Part shown: positions 7,869 to 16,281 of the stretch, piece by piece
How the letters are laid out: each line of letters begins with the position of its first letter
Position numbering within the stretch: position 1 is the first letter of the stretch
DNA from: CAYXSX01 sp964493095
GTDB taxonomy: Bacteria > Pseudomonadota > Alphaproteobacteria > Micavibrionales > Micavibrionaceae
NCBI GenBank assembly: GCA_964493095.1
Contig: CAZBNG010000016.1
Coordinates: 1-33,303, forward strand
Direction of reading: 5' to 3'
DNA: 33,303 bases
Notes under the pieces: generated by a model
What the model was told of the DNA's origin: nothing
What the model saw: only the letters and a program-made list of their open reading frames with translations
Databases searched by the model: none
Program-made: the position numbers and the translations under genes

Positions 7869-8890
7869 CCAATGCGGCCGTACAGACTGCTACCGTGATT
7901 AAGGAAGAAGAAATCCGGCCTGATGATCTTTTTTCTGAATTTTTACGTTTGGCGGCAGCCGATGCAGAAGGTTTTTTTGATCGAAGCCAGTTTGTAGCGA
8001 TTCCTTGTCCTGCCTGTGGAGAGCCCGGAGCAGGAAACGGATTTGAAAAGTTCAGTTTTGAATACGGGCAATGTAAAAATTGCGGGACACTTTACGCATC
8101 CCCGCGCCCTAATCCGGCGGAGCTTTTGCGTTACTATGCGCAGTCGAAATCTCAGAAATACTGGCTGGATACGATTCTTCGTCAAACGGGAGAAAAACGC
8201 GAGCAATCTATCCTGCGCCCTAATCTGGAGCGCATAGAAAAACTTTTGATTGAACGTAACAGGGTGCCTAAACGAGCGCTGGATGTCGGGGCCTCCGGCG
8301 GGGCATTTTTAAGTGCGCTGAGCGAAAAATATCCTGAGGCGGCTCTGGTGGCAATCGAGCCGGGGCAGGCGGCAGCGGAAAAATGCCGAGTTCGAAATAT
8401 AACTGTATACGAGGATTTTGTTGAAAACGCCGCCGGAAAGGAAGGGGCGCAGGGCGATCTTGTTACGTGCTTTGAAGTTTTTGAGCATGTTCAAAACCCT
8501 CTCAAATTTGCCAAGGCACTATGTGATGTAACATCGCCCGGGGGTATGGCTGTTATCACCTGCCTTGGTGCCGATGGTTTTGATATACAGCTTTTATGGG
8601 ATAAATCGCGCGCTATCATGCCGCCGTTTCACCTGAATTTCCTCTCAAAGCAGGGTATGGAAACTTTGTTTGCCAAAGCCGGTTTTGATAAAGTTGAAGT
8701 TCTTACTCCGGGCCGTTTGGACGTGGAAATTGTCTGTAAAAGCATACAGCGCGGGGTTGTTCCGGATAATATCAGCCGCTTTGAGCAGCTGCTTTTATCA
8801 AAAAATGAAGAGACGCTGGCTAAATTCCAGAAATTTCTTGCCGCGGAAGGGCTAAGTTCCCACGTTTGGATTTTGGCTTACAAGAAATAA
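7865..8890 (+). CDS. Zinc-ribbon SAM-dependent methyltransferase
   Basis: A 341-residue protein starting at an ATG that overlaps the epimerase stop (ATGA). An upstream in-frame start at 7811 lies inside the epimerase and is not used. A treble-clef type zinc site is formed by C-P-A-C (Cys48, Cys51) and C-K-N-C (Cys70, Cys73), followed by the S-P-R-P-N-P linker. The SAM fold comes next: motif I D-V-G-A-S-G-G-A-F, an acidic I-E-P at the end of strand 2, and C-F-E-V-F-E-H-V, then a P-P-F-H-L-N-F segment. Zinc-binding N-terminal domain plus Methyltransf_23-like fold is common in sugar C- or O-methyltransferases of O-antigen clusters. It is the last plus-strand gene of the operon and converges with the TylF-like gene 3 nt away. 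The acceptor is unknown. Confidence 0.8.
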   Translation: MTNAAVQTATVIKEEEIRPDDLFSEFLRLAAADAEGFFDRSQFVAIPCPACGEPGAGNGFEKFSFEYGQCKNCGTLYASPRPNPAELLRYYAQSKSQKYWLDTILRQTGEKREQSILRPNLERIEKLLIERNRVPKRALDVGASGGAFLSALSEKYPEAALVAIEPGQAAAEKCRVRNITVYEDFVENAAGKEGAQGDLVTCFEVFEHVQNPLKFAKALCDVTSPGGMAVITCLGADGFDIQLLWDKSRAIMPPFHLNFLSKQGMETLFAKAGFDKVEVLTPGRLDVEIVCKSIQRGVVPDNISRFEQLLLSKNEETLAKFQKFLAAEGLSSHVWILAYKK

Positions 8891-8893
8891 GCG

Positions 8894-9568
8894 CTAAACT
8901 TCATACACTACGAAACAAATGCGCTTGGACAACGCAACCTGATTCATCTTGATATTGGGGTGCTTTTTAAGCCATTCAAAATAAGCGCGCTGCATGCCGT
9001 GATTGGGGTGTGTGTGGTGACGCACCCAGTCGTCAATCACAATAACCGATCCTACCTGCAGTCCTTCGGTGATAAATTCGAAAATAGGCTTGGCGGATTC
9101 ATAGATATCGCAATCGATATAGGTCATCGCGATCTTGCGTTTTTCAAAAATATTTTTTGCCAGTTCCGGCGTTAATGTCTTGTCGTAAAAGCCCTTTACC
9201 GTTTCAATGCGCTCACGGGGAACCCCCGCTGCCGTTACGTTATGAAGGAACAGCTCTTCGGCGGCGGCGTAGGCGCCCTTTTTGAAATGAGCCGGAGCGT
9301 ATTTGTCTTTTGTCTCGGGCAGACCCTCGAAAGAGTCGTAAGCCCAGAATTTTATTTTCGCCGCTTCTTCTGGCGGCAGGAGCCGCATCAGGTTCAGTGC
9401 GTTTTTCAGGAAAGAACGTCCCTGAAAAACACCAAATTCGTGATAATCGCCAAACGCGTTATTCATGACGGCAGTTTCCAGGCCAAAATCCATTGGCCAG
9501 TCGAACAGCGACTTACGGATCTGATTGTTAATTTTGCGTTCTATAGAATGTTTAAGCTTCGCTAACAT
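8894..9568 (-). CDS. TylF/macrocin-type O-methyltransferase
   Basis: A 224-residue minus-strand protein. The TylF/MycF family pattern is clear: a Y-H-E-F-G-V-F-Q-G-R-S motif (SAM loop), W-A-Y-D-S-F-E-G-L-P, then the metal-binding aspartates in Y-I-D-C-D-I-Y and V-I-D-D-W. The family performs Mg-dependent O-methylation of sugars, classically on macrolides, and is frequent in surface-polysaccharide loci. The ribosome site AGGAAAG lies about 15 nt upstream of the ATG, a rather long spacing. It converges with the zinc-ribbon methyltransferase, with only 3 nt between the stops and no terminator visible. It probably methylates a hydroxyl of the same glycan. Confidence 0.85.
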   Translation of the reverse strand: MLAKLKHSIERKINNQIRKSLFDWPMDFGLETAVMNNAFGDYHEFGVFQGRSFLKNALNLMRLLPPEEAAKIKFWAYDSFEGLPETKDKYAPAHFKKGAYAAAEELFLHNVTAAGVPRERIETVKGFYDKTLTPELAKNIFEKRKIAMTYIDCDIYESAKPIFEFITEGLQVGSVIVIDDWVRHHTHPNHGMQRAYFEWLKKHPNIKMNQVALSKRICFVVYEV

Positions 9569-9637
9569 ATTAGATGTTCTTTCCTAAATTTAAGCGCGAC
9601 TTTATAAGCGCTTTTTAATGGATGCAATTGAAAATAC

Positions 9638-10477
9638 TTATTCTGGCGGCAATTCCTGAAATTCCTTAAGGCAGGCAAAACCGTCGGCGCAGGCTATCAC
9701 GATTTCCCGGTTGGTCAGGCAGGCAACGCTGCCGGGCGGGTAGCCATGCTCTTCTTCCCATGCCTCGCACTGAAAAACGGCGAATTTACGACCCTGAATA
9801 TGCGCCATCGATCCGTAACGGCCAAAAGCCCGCGCTTTTTTATCTATTTCTGTGACCGGCCCTGTAAAATCCAGCATCCGCAATTCTTCATCGGGTGGCG
9901 GGAAATAAAGCACCTGACTTTCGTCCTGAGGCTTTGCTTGCTGCCAATATCGCGGCAAATCTTTCATGACGTGAGGAAGGATGTCCTCGCTGCGCATGGC
10001 GATGCGTACGGAGAGGGTTTCAACGCTTTCACGCTCGTGCAAGGGCAGGGGCTCCTGATACAGAATATCTCCTGCATCGAGTTTTTCTGTAATTTTATGA
10101 AGGGTAACGCCCGCCGCTTCCGGGTGACTCATGATAATGTAAGGGGTGGGCATCAAACCCCGGCCCTTAGGTAAAAGGGCAGGATGAAAATTAATGGCAT
10201 AGGCACTGTCTTCCGGAATGGGCGGAATTTTAAATGGGTAGCCGGCGGATAAAAATACTTCCGTACCCTGTTTAAGGAATCCTTCAAGAACCTCCGGCGT
10301 AGGGGGCTCCAGCGAATAGGGAACGGAGAGCTCTTCCGCTAAGGCAATCGTTCTTTGATTGAAATTAAAGATGTTGTCGCATTCAAATGTCATGATGCCG
10401 TGCAGCTCATGCCCCTGCTCCAGAAGGCGGCGCACGGCGGAAATCATGAAATCATAGCCGAAAAATACGAATTTCAT
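9638..10477 (-). CDS. Formyltransferase (sugar N-formyltransferase or Fmt-like)
   Basis: A 279-residue minus-strand protein. The formyltransferase core is intact: catalytic Asn96, His98 and Asp134 in I-N-F-H-P-A-L-L-P-K-G-R-G and K-L-D-A-G-D-I-L, with G-V-T-L-H between. These residues transfer a formyl group from 10-formyl-tetrahydrofolate to an amine. The C-terminal part carries a short Fmt-C-like beta domain. Length (279) is below the usual 305-320 of methionyl-tRNA formyltransferase, and the H-x-S-L-L-P signature has Ala in place of Ser. Beside a glycan operon it more likely formylates an amino sugar, as in Qui4NFo or Fuc4NFo synthesis. It sits 69 nt downstream of nothing on its own strand but upstream of the TylF-like gene, so the two may be co-transcribed. 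Substrate inferred. Confidence 0.75.
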   Translation of the reverse strand: MKFVFFGYDFMISAVRRLLEQGHELHGIMTFECDNIFNFNQRTIALAEELSVPYSLEPPTPEVLEGFLKQGTEVFLSAGYPFKIPPIPEDSAYAINFHPALLPKGRGLMPTPYIIMSHPEAAGVTLHKITEKLDAGDILYQEPLPLHERESVETLSVRIAMRSEDILPHVMKDLPRYWQQAKPQDESQVLYFPPPDEELRMLDFTGPVTEIDKKARAFGRYGSMAHIQGRKFAVFQCEAWEEEHGYPPGSVACLTNREIVIACADGFACLKEFQELPPE

Positions 10478-10520
10478 GGATTTCAGTATTGATGATCCAG
10501 GGAGGGATCACAAGAGGCGA

Positions 10521-10931
10521 TTAAACTTTCTTATCGAAAATGCTGAGCACTTCTTTTTCAAGTTCTTGCGATGTTTTTAACACGCCCAGATTGGCTTTGT
10601 AGCTGATTTCCGCGATGTTCAGGTTGACCGCTTCTTCCGTCAGGTCGACATTGGGAACACCTATAAAGCCGTTTTCATCGGCGAACGGAGAATCCGGCGA
10701 ATAGGCTGCGGAAAAGGGATTGTTTTTCTGAACGATAGAGCTGCTGACGCCTAGTGAATTGCCGTTTTGATCGCTCTGGGCGTTTTGTACGGTGGTCAGG
10801 GCGGCATAAGGCGTTTGGCCGTTACCCGTGATCGAGCCTGCGGTCTGGACATTCGCGATGTTCGAGGCGCTGGCATCGATCTTTTTGGATGCTGCTTTTA
10901 AGCCAGAAAGTGCTATTTCTACCGTGTTCAT
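10521..10931 (-). CDS. flgC: FlgC-like flagellar basal-body rod protein
   Basis: A 136-residue minus-strand protein close to the usual FlgC length (about 135). The N-terminus has the rod signature A-L-S-G-L-K-A-A-S-K-K-I-D-x-S-A-S-N-I-A-N, and the C-terminal part has F-I-G-V-P-N-V-D-L-T-E-E-A-V-N followed by an amphipathic helix with S-Y-K-A-N. FlgC forms part of the proximal rod of the flagellar basal body and is exported by the flagellar type III apparatus, so no cleaved signal is expected. AAGGA precedes the ATG closely. It stands alone here: flgB and fliE, its normal operon partners, are not within the window. A perfect 6-bp stem (10493-10510) follows its stop but lacks a T run. It could also be a divergent rod-like protein. 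Confidence 0.75.
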   Translation of the reverse strand: MNTVEIALSGLKAASKKIDASASNIANVQTAGSITGNGQTPYAALTTVQNAQSDQNGNSLGVSSSIVQKNNPFSAAYSPDSPFADENGFIGVPNVDLTEEAVNLNIAEISYKANLGVLKTSQELEKEVLSIFDKKV

Positions 10932-11084
10932 GATCCTTACCGTTTATTTTTACCCGTATAGCCCTATTTTACTTCATGCCGGGAAGGCAAAAATGAAGCA
11001 AAATGAATATGCTGTGGTGCAATTAAACCCATTTTCATGATACCATGGAATTCGTTAATATCTTATTGTGAAAAAGGCCTTTTA

Positions 11085-11630
11085 ATGCGTTCTTTTTATT
11101 TTAGTTTATTGATTTTATTAAATATTTTTATTTTTGCCGCCGTTCCGGCATTTGCCGGTGCCAAGGCCTGGCCGCATTTATTCTGGGGTCAGCGCCACTG
11201 GGATACCCTGAATTTCCAAAACCGCTATATTCAGGACGCTAAAACCCCGCAAAATGAGCAGGCTGAAATGAACTGGAGTCCGCAGGATTGGCTGGCGGAC
11301 AGCAATGGTGATCCTACGCCCGTTATGGAAGGTTTTTACCGGAGCGGCATAATCACCGACCAGTATATTGAGTGTTCGGACCGGAATTTTGTGGAGCGCA
11401 TGCTCGGAAAACTAGGTGTTTCGCTCTCTGCGTGCAACGGTACGCCCGTCCTGGAGGTCGGCTGGCCCTTTATGCGGTTATCCGACAATGAAAAAATCCG
11501 GATTGCCGCTTTCGTCGATTACGTTTACGAGATTTCATCGCAGGATGAAAACGCGATGTTTGAAATTTATCTGAAGGAAAAACACATTCCCATCGGTGTA
11601 TACACTCGCAGCGGGCTGCAGTTGCAATAA
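11085..11630 (+). CDS. Small exported protein of unknown function
   Basis: I do not recognise this gene. The start at ATG 11085 is chosen because AAAAAGG lies 7 nt upstream and the resulting 181-residue protein opens with a textbook signal peptide: a basic n-region, a hydrophobic core rich in Leu/Ile/Phe, and A-F-A followed by Gly-Ala (cleavage after about residue 24). An in-frame ATG at 11037 would add 16 residues ahead of the signal peptide. The mature part has several Trp and aromatic residues, and two cysteines about 28 residues apart that could form a disulfide. No transmembrane segment follows, so it is probably periplasmic. It lies 18 nt upstream of the (p)ppGpp synthetase gene, where many alphaproteobacteria have rpoZ. 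Confidence 0.7.
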   Translation: MRSFYFSLLILLNIFIFAAVPAFAGAKAWPHLFWGQRHWDTLNFQNRYIQDAKTPQNEQAEMNWSPQDWLADSNGDPTPVMEGFYRSGIITDQYIECSDRNFVERMLGKLGVSLSACNGTPVLEVGWPFMRLSDNEKIRIAAFVDYVYEISSQDENAMFEIYLKEKHIPIGVYTRSGLQLQ

Positions 11631-11648
11631 CCGGGCCGTTGAAAAAAT

Positions 11649-13808
11649 ATGAAGCAGCAGGAACAACTTTTAAACCAGATTAAAAGCTATAACCCCGAAT
11701 TCAATCCCGCGGTGATTGAGGGCGCAATCGACTATGCCAAAAAAATGCATGAGGGGCAGATGCGCTCTTCGGGGGAGCCCTATTACACCCATCCGGTTGA
11801 GGTTGCTTCCATTCTCGCGGAAATGAAGATGGATCCTGACACGCTGGTAACGGCGATCCTTCACGATACGCTGGAAGATACCGAAGCCACCTATGACGAG
11901 CTTGAAAAAAAATTTGGCAAGAACGTAGCGGAGCTGGTGAACGGCGTTTCCAAGTTGACGCGGATCGAGAGTCAGACCCTGGAAGGCAAGCAGGCAGAGA
12001 ATTTCCGCAAGCTGCTGCTGGCCATGTCGGAAGATATCCGCGTGCTCCTCGTGAAGCTGGCCGACCGCCTTCACAATATGCGGACACTGGACGGGATTAA
12101 AAAACCGGAAAAACGCAAGCGCATAGCGCTGGAAACGCTGGAGATTTATGCGCCACTGGCCGAGCGTATCGGCGTTCACAAGATCAAGGAAGAGCTTGAA
12201 GACCTTGCCTTTTGCTACCTGAATCCGGAAGCGCGGGAGAGCATTATGAACCGCCTGTCCTTCCTGCGTAAGGAAGGTACGGTCGTTGTTGAAAATATTC
12301 TTACCGAATTGAAGGACCAGCTTAAAGCAGCCGACATTAACGCGGAGGTGACGGGCCGGGAAAAAACCCGTTATTCCATCTGGAAAAAGATGCAACGCAA
12401 GAACGTGGCCTTCGAACAGCTTTCCGATATCATGGCGTTCCGGATTGTCGTGGACGATGTGGCCGCCTGCTATAACGTGCTGGGCCTGATCCATGGCCGT
12501 TACCCCAGCGTGCCGGGACGTTTCAAGGATTACATTTCCACGCCAAAGCCCAACGGCTACCGTTCCATCCATACAACTGTAATGGGGCCTTCGCGCCAGA
12601 GGATCGAGATTCAGATCCGTACCCGTGAAATGCACTATGAGGCTGATATGGGCGTTGCCGCGCACTGGTCTTATAAAGACGGTAAAATGCCCAGCCTGAA
12701 GGATGTGAAGAAATACCGCTGGCTGCGCGAGCTTCTCGAAATCCTGGAGCAGGAACAGCGGCCCGAGGATTTCTGGGAGCACACGAAACTTGAGCTGTTT
12801 CAGGACAAGGTGTTCGTCTTTTCGCCCAAGGGTGACCTGATCGAGCTGCCCAACGGCGCGACGCCGATCGACTTCGCCTACGGTATTCACTCGGATATCG
12901 GCGACCGCTGCGTCGGGGCGAAGGTAAACGGGCGCATTGCCCCGCTTAACTCCGTACTGGCCAACGGTGATCAGGTGGAAATCATCACCGCTAAGACGCA
13001 AAACCCGTCTCCGACATGGGAGCGCTTCGTGGTCACGGGCAAGGCCCGCTCGCATATTCGGAAATTTGTCCGCAATCAGCAGCGCGGCGAATATGTCACG
13101 CTGGGCCGGGCGATGCTCCAGAAGATTTTCCGGCAGGAAGGCTATGAATTTACCGAAAAAGCCGTGACCGGTATTCTTAAGCAGCTTAAGTTGCAGGAAA
13201 ACGAGGACGTTTACGCCAATATCGGCTCCGGCATTACGGTGGCACGCGATGTGTTCAAGCTGATATTTCCCGCTCATAAAACAGAGGTTGCCAAGCGCCC
13301 GTCTGCGGATATGGATGCGGCGGCGATGGTGCGCAAGCCTATGGATGGCGATGCGCCCATGCCCATCAAGGGGCTTATTCCCGGTATGGCGATGCATTTC
13401 GCACGCTGTTGCCACCCGCTGCCCGGCGACCGGATTGTCGGGATTGTGACGACGGGTAAGGGCGTGACCATCCATACGATTGATTGCGAAACGCTGGAGA
13501 CATTTGCAGATACGCCCGAGCGCTGGCTTGACGTTTCATGGGGCGATGGGCCCGATACGCCGGAATCCCACGTGGGCCGTTTGAATGTCGTGGTGCAGAA
13601 CGAACCCGGCTCGCTGGGCACGCTTTCCACCGTTATCGCTAAGAGCGGCGGCAATATCACCAATCTGAAAATTACCAGCCGTTCGGTTGATTTCTGGGAT
13701 ATGAGCCTTGATATCTATGTAAATGATATCAAGCATCTGAATGATGTGATCGCCGCCCTGCGCGCCACACCGATTGTTTCTTCCGTGGAAAGGGCCAAAG
13801 GGCGGTAA
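11649..13808 (+). CDS. rsh: Bifunctional (p)ppGpp synthetase/hydrolase (RelA/SpoT homologue)
   Basis: A 719-residue long-form RSH enzyme that makes and hydrolyses the alarmone (p)ppGpp in the stringent response. Domain order: HD hydrolase with His48 and H-D at 72-73 followed by T-L-E-D-T, synthetase domain with R-I-V-V-D-D and G-Y-R-S-I-H, TGS domain (F-S-P-K-G-D-L-I-E-L-P about 395-460), a zinc-finger-like C-C-H-P-L-P-G-D segment and a C-terminal ACT domain. The HD pair is intact, so hydrolysis should work, and the R-F-K-D motif at 291-294 is the R-x-K-D form of bifunctional enzymes, not the E-x-D-D of monofunctional RelA. This agrees with the single RSH usual in alphaproteobacteria. No strong ribosome site precedes the ATG. 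It converges with apt, 8 nt away. Confidence 0.96.
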   Translation: MKQQEQLLNQIKSYNPEFNPAVIEGAIDYAKKMHEGQMRSSGEPYYTHPVEVASILAEMKMDPDTLVTAILHDTLEDTEATYDELEKKFGKNVAELVNGVSKLTRIESQTLEGKQAENFRKLLLAMSEDIRVLLVKLADRLHNMRTLDGIKKPEKRKRIALETLEIYAPLAERIGVHKIKEELEDLAFCYLNPEARESIMNRLSFLRKEGTVVVENILTELKDQLKAADINAEVTGREKTRYSIWKKMQRKNVAFEQLSDIMAFRIVVDDVAACYNVLGLIHGRYPSVPGRFKDYISTPKPNGYRSIHTTVMGPSRQRIEIQIRTREMHYEADMGVAAHWSYKDGKMPSLKDVKKYRWLRELLEILEQEQRPEDFWEHTKLELFQDKVFVFSPKGDLIELPNGATPIDFAYGIHSDIGDRCVGAKVNGRIAPLNSVLANGDQVEIITAKTQNPSPTWERFVVTGKARSHIRKFVRNQQRGEYVTLGRAMLQKIFRQEGYEFTEKAVTGILKQLKLQENEDVYANIGSGITVARDVFKLIFPAHKTEVAKRPSADMDAAAMVRKPMDGDAPMPIKGLIPGMAMHFARCCHPLPGDRIVGIVTTGKGVTIHTIDCETLETFADTPERWLDVSWGDGPDTPESHVGRLNVVVQNEPGSLGTLSTVIAKSGGNITNLKITSRSVDFWDMSLDIYVNDIKHLNDVIAALRATPIVSSVERAKGR

Positions 13809-13816
13809 TAAGAAGC

Positions 13817-14341
13817 CTATTTAGGGTCCAGCGGCGCGGCGGCAAGCGCTTCAAAGGGGAAATCCAGCCTGTTCCGCCCGCACAGTTCAGTGAGCTCAAT
13901 AAGTACCAGTCCTCCGGCAACTTTTCCTCCGGCGTTACGAATAAGATCGCCGCTGGCCGCCATAGTGCCACCGGTTGCCAGAAGGTCGTCCACAATCAGG
14001 AATTTTGCACCGGGGCGGATAATATTTTTCTGGATTTCGATACAATCACTGCCGTATTCCAGGTCATAGGTTTGGGAAAGTACTTCACCGGGGAGTTTTC
14101 CTTTTTTGCGGATCATGCCAAAGGGAATGTTCAGGCTTTGCGCGACAGGCAGGCCGGTCAGGAAACCCCGCGATTCAATGCCCAAAACAATATCAGGATT
14201 ATAGAGAGCGGCCTTTCTGCTCATATCTTCGATAATCTGTACCCATATGGCGGGTTTTATCATCAGTGACTGGATATCGTAAAAATTGATTCCGGGCTTG
14301 GGAAAGTTAGGCACAACCGCTATATGATCAAGTATATCCAT
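13817..14341 (-). CDS. apt: Adenine phosphoribosyltransferase
   Basis: A 174-residue minus-strand protein. It salvages adenine by joining it to PRPP to form AMP in the cytoplasm. The P-K-P-G-I-N-F-Y-D-I segment near the N-terminus, G-I-E-S-R-G-F (purine loop), R-K-x-G-K-L-P-G and the PRPP-binding V-D-D-L-L-A-T-G-G-T-M are all canonical for Apt. Length matches the family (170-180). It is inserted in opposite orientation between rsh and the DUF2062-acpS-lepB-rnc-era block and is divergent from DUF2062 with 61 nt between, where the promoters of both must lie. Confidence 0.95.
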   Translation of the reverse strand: MDILDHIAVVPNFPKPGINFYDIQSLMIKPAIWVQIIEDMSRKAALYNPDIVLGIESRGFLTGLPVAQSLNIPFGMIRKKGKLPGEVLSQTYDLEYGSDCIEIQKNIIRPGAKFLIVDDLLATGGTMAASGDLIRNAGGKVAGGLVLIELTELCGRNRLDFPFEALAAAPLDPK

Positions 14342-14402
14342 AGCTTTATATTCCCGTTTTATTGGTGTAAAGAAAACAAAAATAAGGAAGTTTTACCCAC
14401 AC

Positions 14403-15002
14403 ATGTTGTTTAAAAGGCGCAAATCACAAGGGGTTTTCAGGAAAATAAAGGAATCGCTCTGGCCATCCATGGGGTGGCAGAGGGCCTTTACCTACCTTAA
14501 GCATAGAATTATCCGCCTTAAGGATAGCCCCCACCGGATTGCATCGGGACTGGCAATTGGGGTGGCTATTTCCTTTTCACCGTTGATTGGTACACATTTT
14601 ATTCAATGCGTAATCCTTTGCTATATCTTTCGCGCCAATATGCTGGCCTCGTTTCTGGGGACGGTGGTGGGTAATCCGACGACCTTCCCTTTTATATGGT
14701 GGATCAGCTATGAGCTAGGTGCCCATATATTAAAAGCATTCGGAATGGAGGGGCTGACGGGCATGCCGGCTCATATTGATGCTAACGATGTATGGGATAT
14801 TTTTAAAACCCAGTTTACCGGCGTGTTCTGGCCGTGGATGTTGGGTGGATACATTTTGGCGGTGATTAGCTGGTTTCCTTCTTACTGGTTCTTTAAATCT
14901 CTGATCACTGCGGCCCGCGTAGCCCAGGAAAAAGCCAGGGAAACACTGCGTTTGCACCGTGTGCATAAAGTGGCAAAAGAGGTTACGGGGCAGAAGAAAT
15001 GA
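14403..15002 (+). CDS. DUF2062 membrane protein
   Basis: A 199-residue protein with the features of DUF2062. The basic N-terminus is followed by S-P-H-R-I-A-S-G-L-A-I-G and then hydrophobic segments at about 55-85 and 135-160; G-N-P-T-T-F-P, a conserved feature of this family, falls between them. It is predicted to be an inner-membrane protein; the molecular function is unknown. In alphaproteobacteria it commonly lies between rsh and acpS, as here. AAGGAAG precedes the ATG at 12 nt, a rather wide spacing. Its last codon overlaps the acpS start by 4 nt (ATGA). Confidence 0.85.
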   Translation: MLFKRRKSQGVFRKIKESLWPSMGWQRAFTYLKHRIIRLKDSPHRIASGLAIGVAISFSPLIGTHFIQCVILCYIFRANMLASFLGTVVGNPTTFPFIWWISYELGAHILKAFGMEGLTGMPAHIDANDVWDIFKTQFTGVFWPWMLGGYILAVISWFPSYWFFKSLITAARVAQEKARETLRLHRVHKVAKEVTGQKK

Positions 15003-15406
15003 TTATTGCCATCGGATCGGATCTTATTGATATAAGGCGCGTAGAAAAGGTTATGGACCGTTATGAGAAGCGTTTCATACAGCGCTGTTTTACACCGGAG
15101 GAAATTACTAAGGCCGAACGCCGTCGCGGAGCCGGAACACATATTGCCACTTATGCAAAGCGTTTTGCCGCCAAGGAAGCCTGTTCCAAGGCGCTGGGCA
15201 CCGGGTTTTCAAGCGGCGTGTTTATGAAGGATATCGGCGTTACAAATAACGAAAGCGGCGCGCCATCGCTGGTTCTTACGGGCGGCGCGCTCGCGCGTCT
15301 TCGCGAGATGACACCGGACAACATGCAGGCGAAAATCTATCTGACCCTCACGGATGAGCCGCCTTTGGCGCAGGCGCAAGTGATTATTGAGGCTGTTGCT
15401 TTATAA
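14999..15406 (+). CDS. acpS: Holo-[acyl-carrier-protein] synthase
   Basis: A 135-residue protein that transfers 4'-phosphopantetheine from CoA to a serine of acyl carrier protein, activating fatty-acid synthesis. The signature I-G-x-D-L-I-D-I-R-R with Mg-binding Asp8 and the A-K-R-F-A-A-K-E-A segment with Glu60 are intact, and the length is typical of the trimeric AcpS type. Its start overlaps the DUF2062 stop. It is followed after 39 nt by lepB, the standard order in alphaproteobacteria. Confidence 0.95.
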   Translation: MIIAIGSDLIDIRRVEKVMDRYEKRFIQRCFTPEEITKAERRRGAGTHIATYAKRFAAKEACSKALGTGFSSGVFMKDIGVTNNESGAPSLVLTGGALARLREMTPDNMQAKIYLTLTDEPPLAQAQVIIEAVAL

Positions 15407-15445
15407 TGCTGGCCAACAAGTTTCCAATCCTGTAAAAACCATTTA

Positions 15446-16267
15446 ATGAGTCAGAGCATCCAAGATAAAAAAGCCAGAAAGAACGCGGCAAAATCCGGTG
15501 AAGTGCCTTTGAATGCAAAGGAGGAGCTGGCGGAATTTTTTAAAACGGCGCTGATTGCGGTGATCCTGGCGCTTTTAATTCGCACCTTTTTATATGAGCC
15601 TTTTAACATTCCCTCTGGTTCTATGAAACCGACTCTGCTGGTTGGAGATTACCTGTTCGTTTATAAACCGGCCTATGGCTATAGCCGTCATTCCTTTCCG
15701 TTCAGTCTGGCTCCGATCGAGGGACGTATTTTTGCCAAGCCGCCTGAACGCGGCGATATCGTGGTATTCAAGCTTCCCAGTAATACGCATATTGATTATA
15801 TCAAACGCGTCATTGGCCTGCCGGGCGATACGGTTCAGGTGAGGGAAGGACGGCTTTACATCAATGGCGAATTGATTCCGCGTGAACCCACGGGCATAGA
15901 ACGGGTTGATGTTGCGGGCCGCGGAGCGGTACCGATGATGGGCTATCTGGAAACTCTTCCCGGCGGCGTTATTCACCGCATTTATGAAGAGGGTGACGAC
16001 ATGCACTTGGATAACACGGACGTTTATACCGTGCCGCCGGGGCATTATTTTATGATGGGCGATAATCGTGATAACTCTCAGGATAGCCGTGTGCTCTCTA
16101 GTGTGGGATATGTGCCGTTTGAGAATATTATAGGTCGTGCCGATTTTCTTTTCTTTTCAACCAATGGCTATGCCGATCTTTTTGAAATCTGGAAATGGCC
16201 TTGGAGCATCCGCTATGACCGTTTTTTTAAAAGTCTTGAACCGGTGCGAATGCACGAAAACCAATAG
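15446..16267 (+). CDS. lepB: Signal peptidase I
   Basis: A 273-residue inner-membrane serine protease that removes Sec and Tat signal peptides on the periplasmic side. One clear transmembrane helix lies at about 33-50, followed by the catalytic nucleophile Ser59 in P-S-G-S-M-K-P-T-L and the general base Lys120 in Y-I-K-R-V-I-G-L-P-G-D. The G-D-N-R-D-N-S-x-D-S-R box is present near residue 210. The single N-terminal anchor is the alphaproteobacterial form (E. coli LepB has two). No strong ribosome site is visible. Its stop TAG runs directly into the leader of rnc. Confidence 0.96.
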   Translation: MSQSIQDKKARKNAAKSGEVPLNAKEELAEFFKTALIAVILALLIRTFLYEPFNIPSGSMKPTLLVGDYLFVYKPAYGYSRHSFPFSLAPIEGRIFAKPPERGDIVVFKLPSNTHIDYIKRVIGLPGDTVQVREGRLYINGELIPREPTGIERVDVAGRGAVPMMGYLETLPGGVIHRIYEEGDDMHLDNTDVYTVPPGHYFMMGDNRDNSQDSRVLSSVGYVPFENIIGRADFLFFSTNGYADLFEIWKWPWSIRYDRFFKSLEPVRMHENQ

Positions 16268-16281
16268 TGAAGGTCTGGTTG

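Noticed and set aside
1..8890. The glycan locus as a recently acquired island
   Set aside because: No transposase, integrase, tRNA or flanking repeat is visible and base composition does not obviously differ from the housekeeping genes; a compositional calculation would be needed.
9592..9616. AAGCGC ... GCGCTT with T's as a terminator between the TylF-like and formyltransferase genes
   Set aside because: The T run follows on the plus strand, while both flanking genes are on the minus strand; no transcript would use it that way.
11670..13475. A long open frame (about 600 codons) on the minus strand opposite rsh
   Set aside because: It lies wholly inside a clearly identified conserved gene, contains no recognisable domain and is rich in His/Arg, as expected of an antisense shadow.
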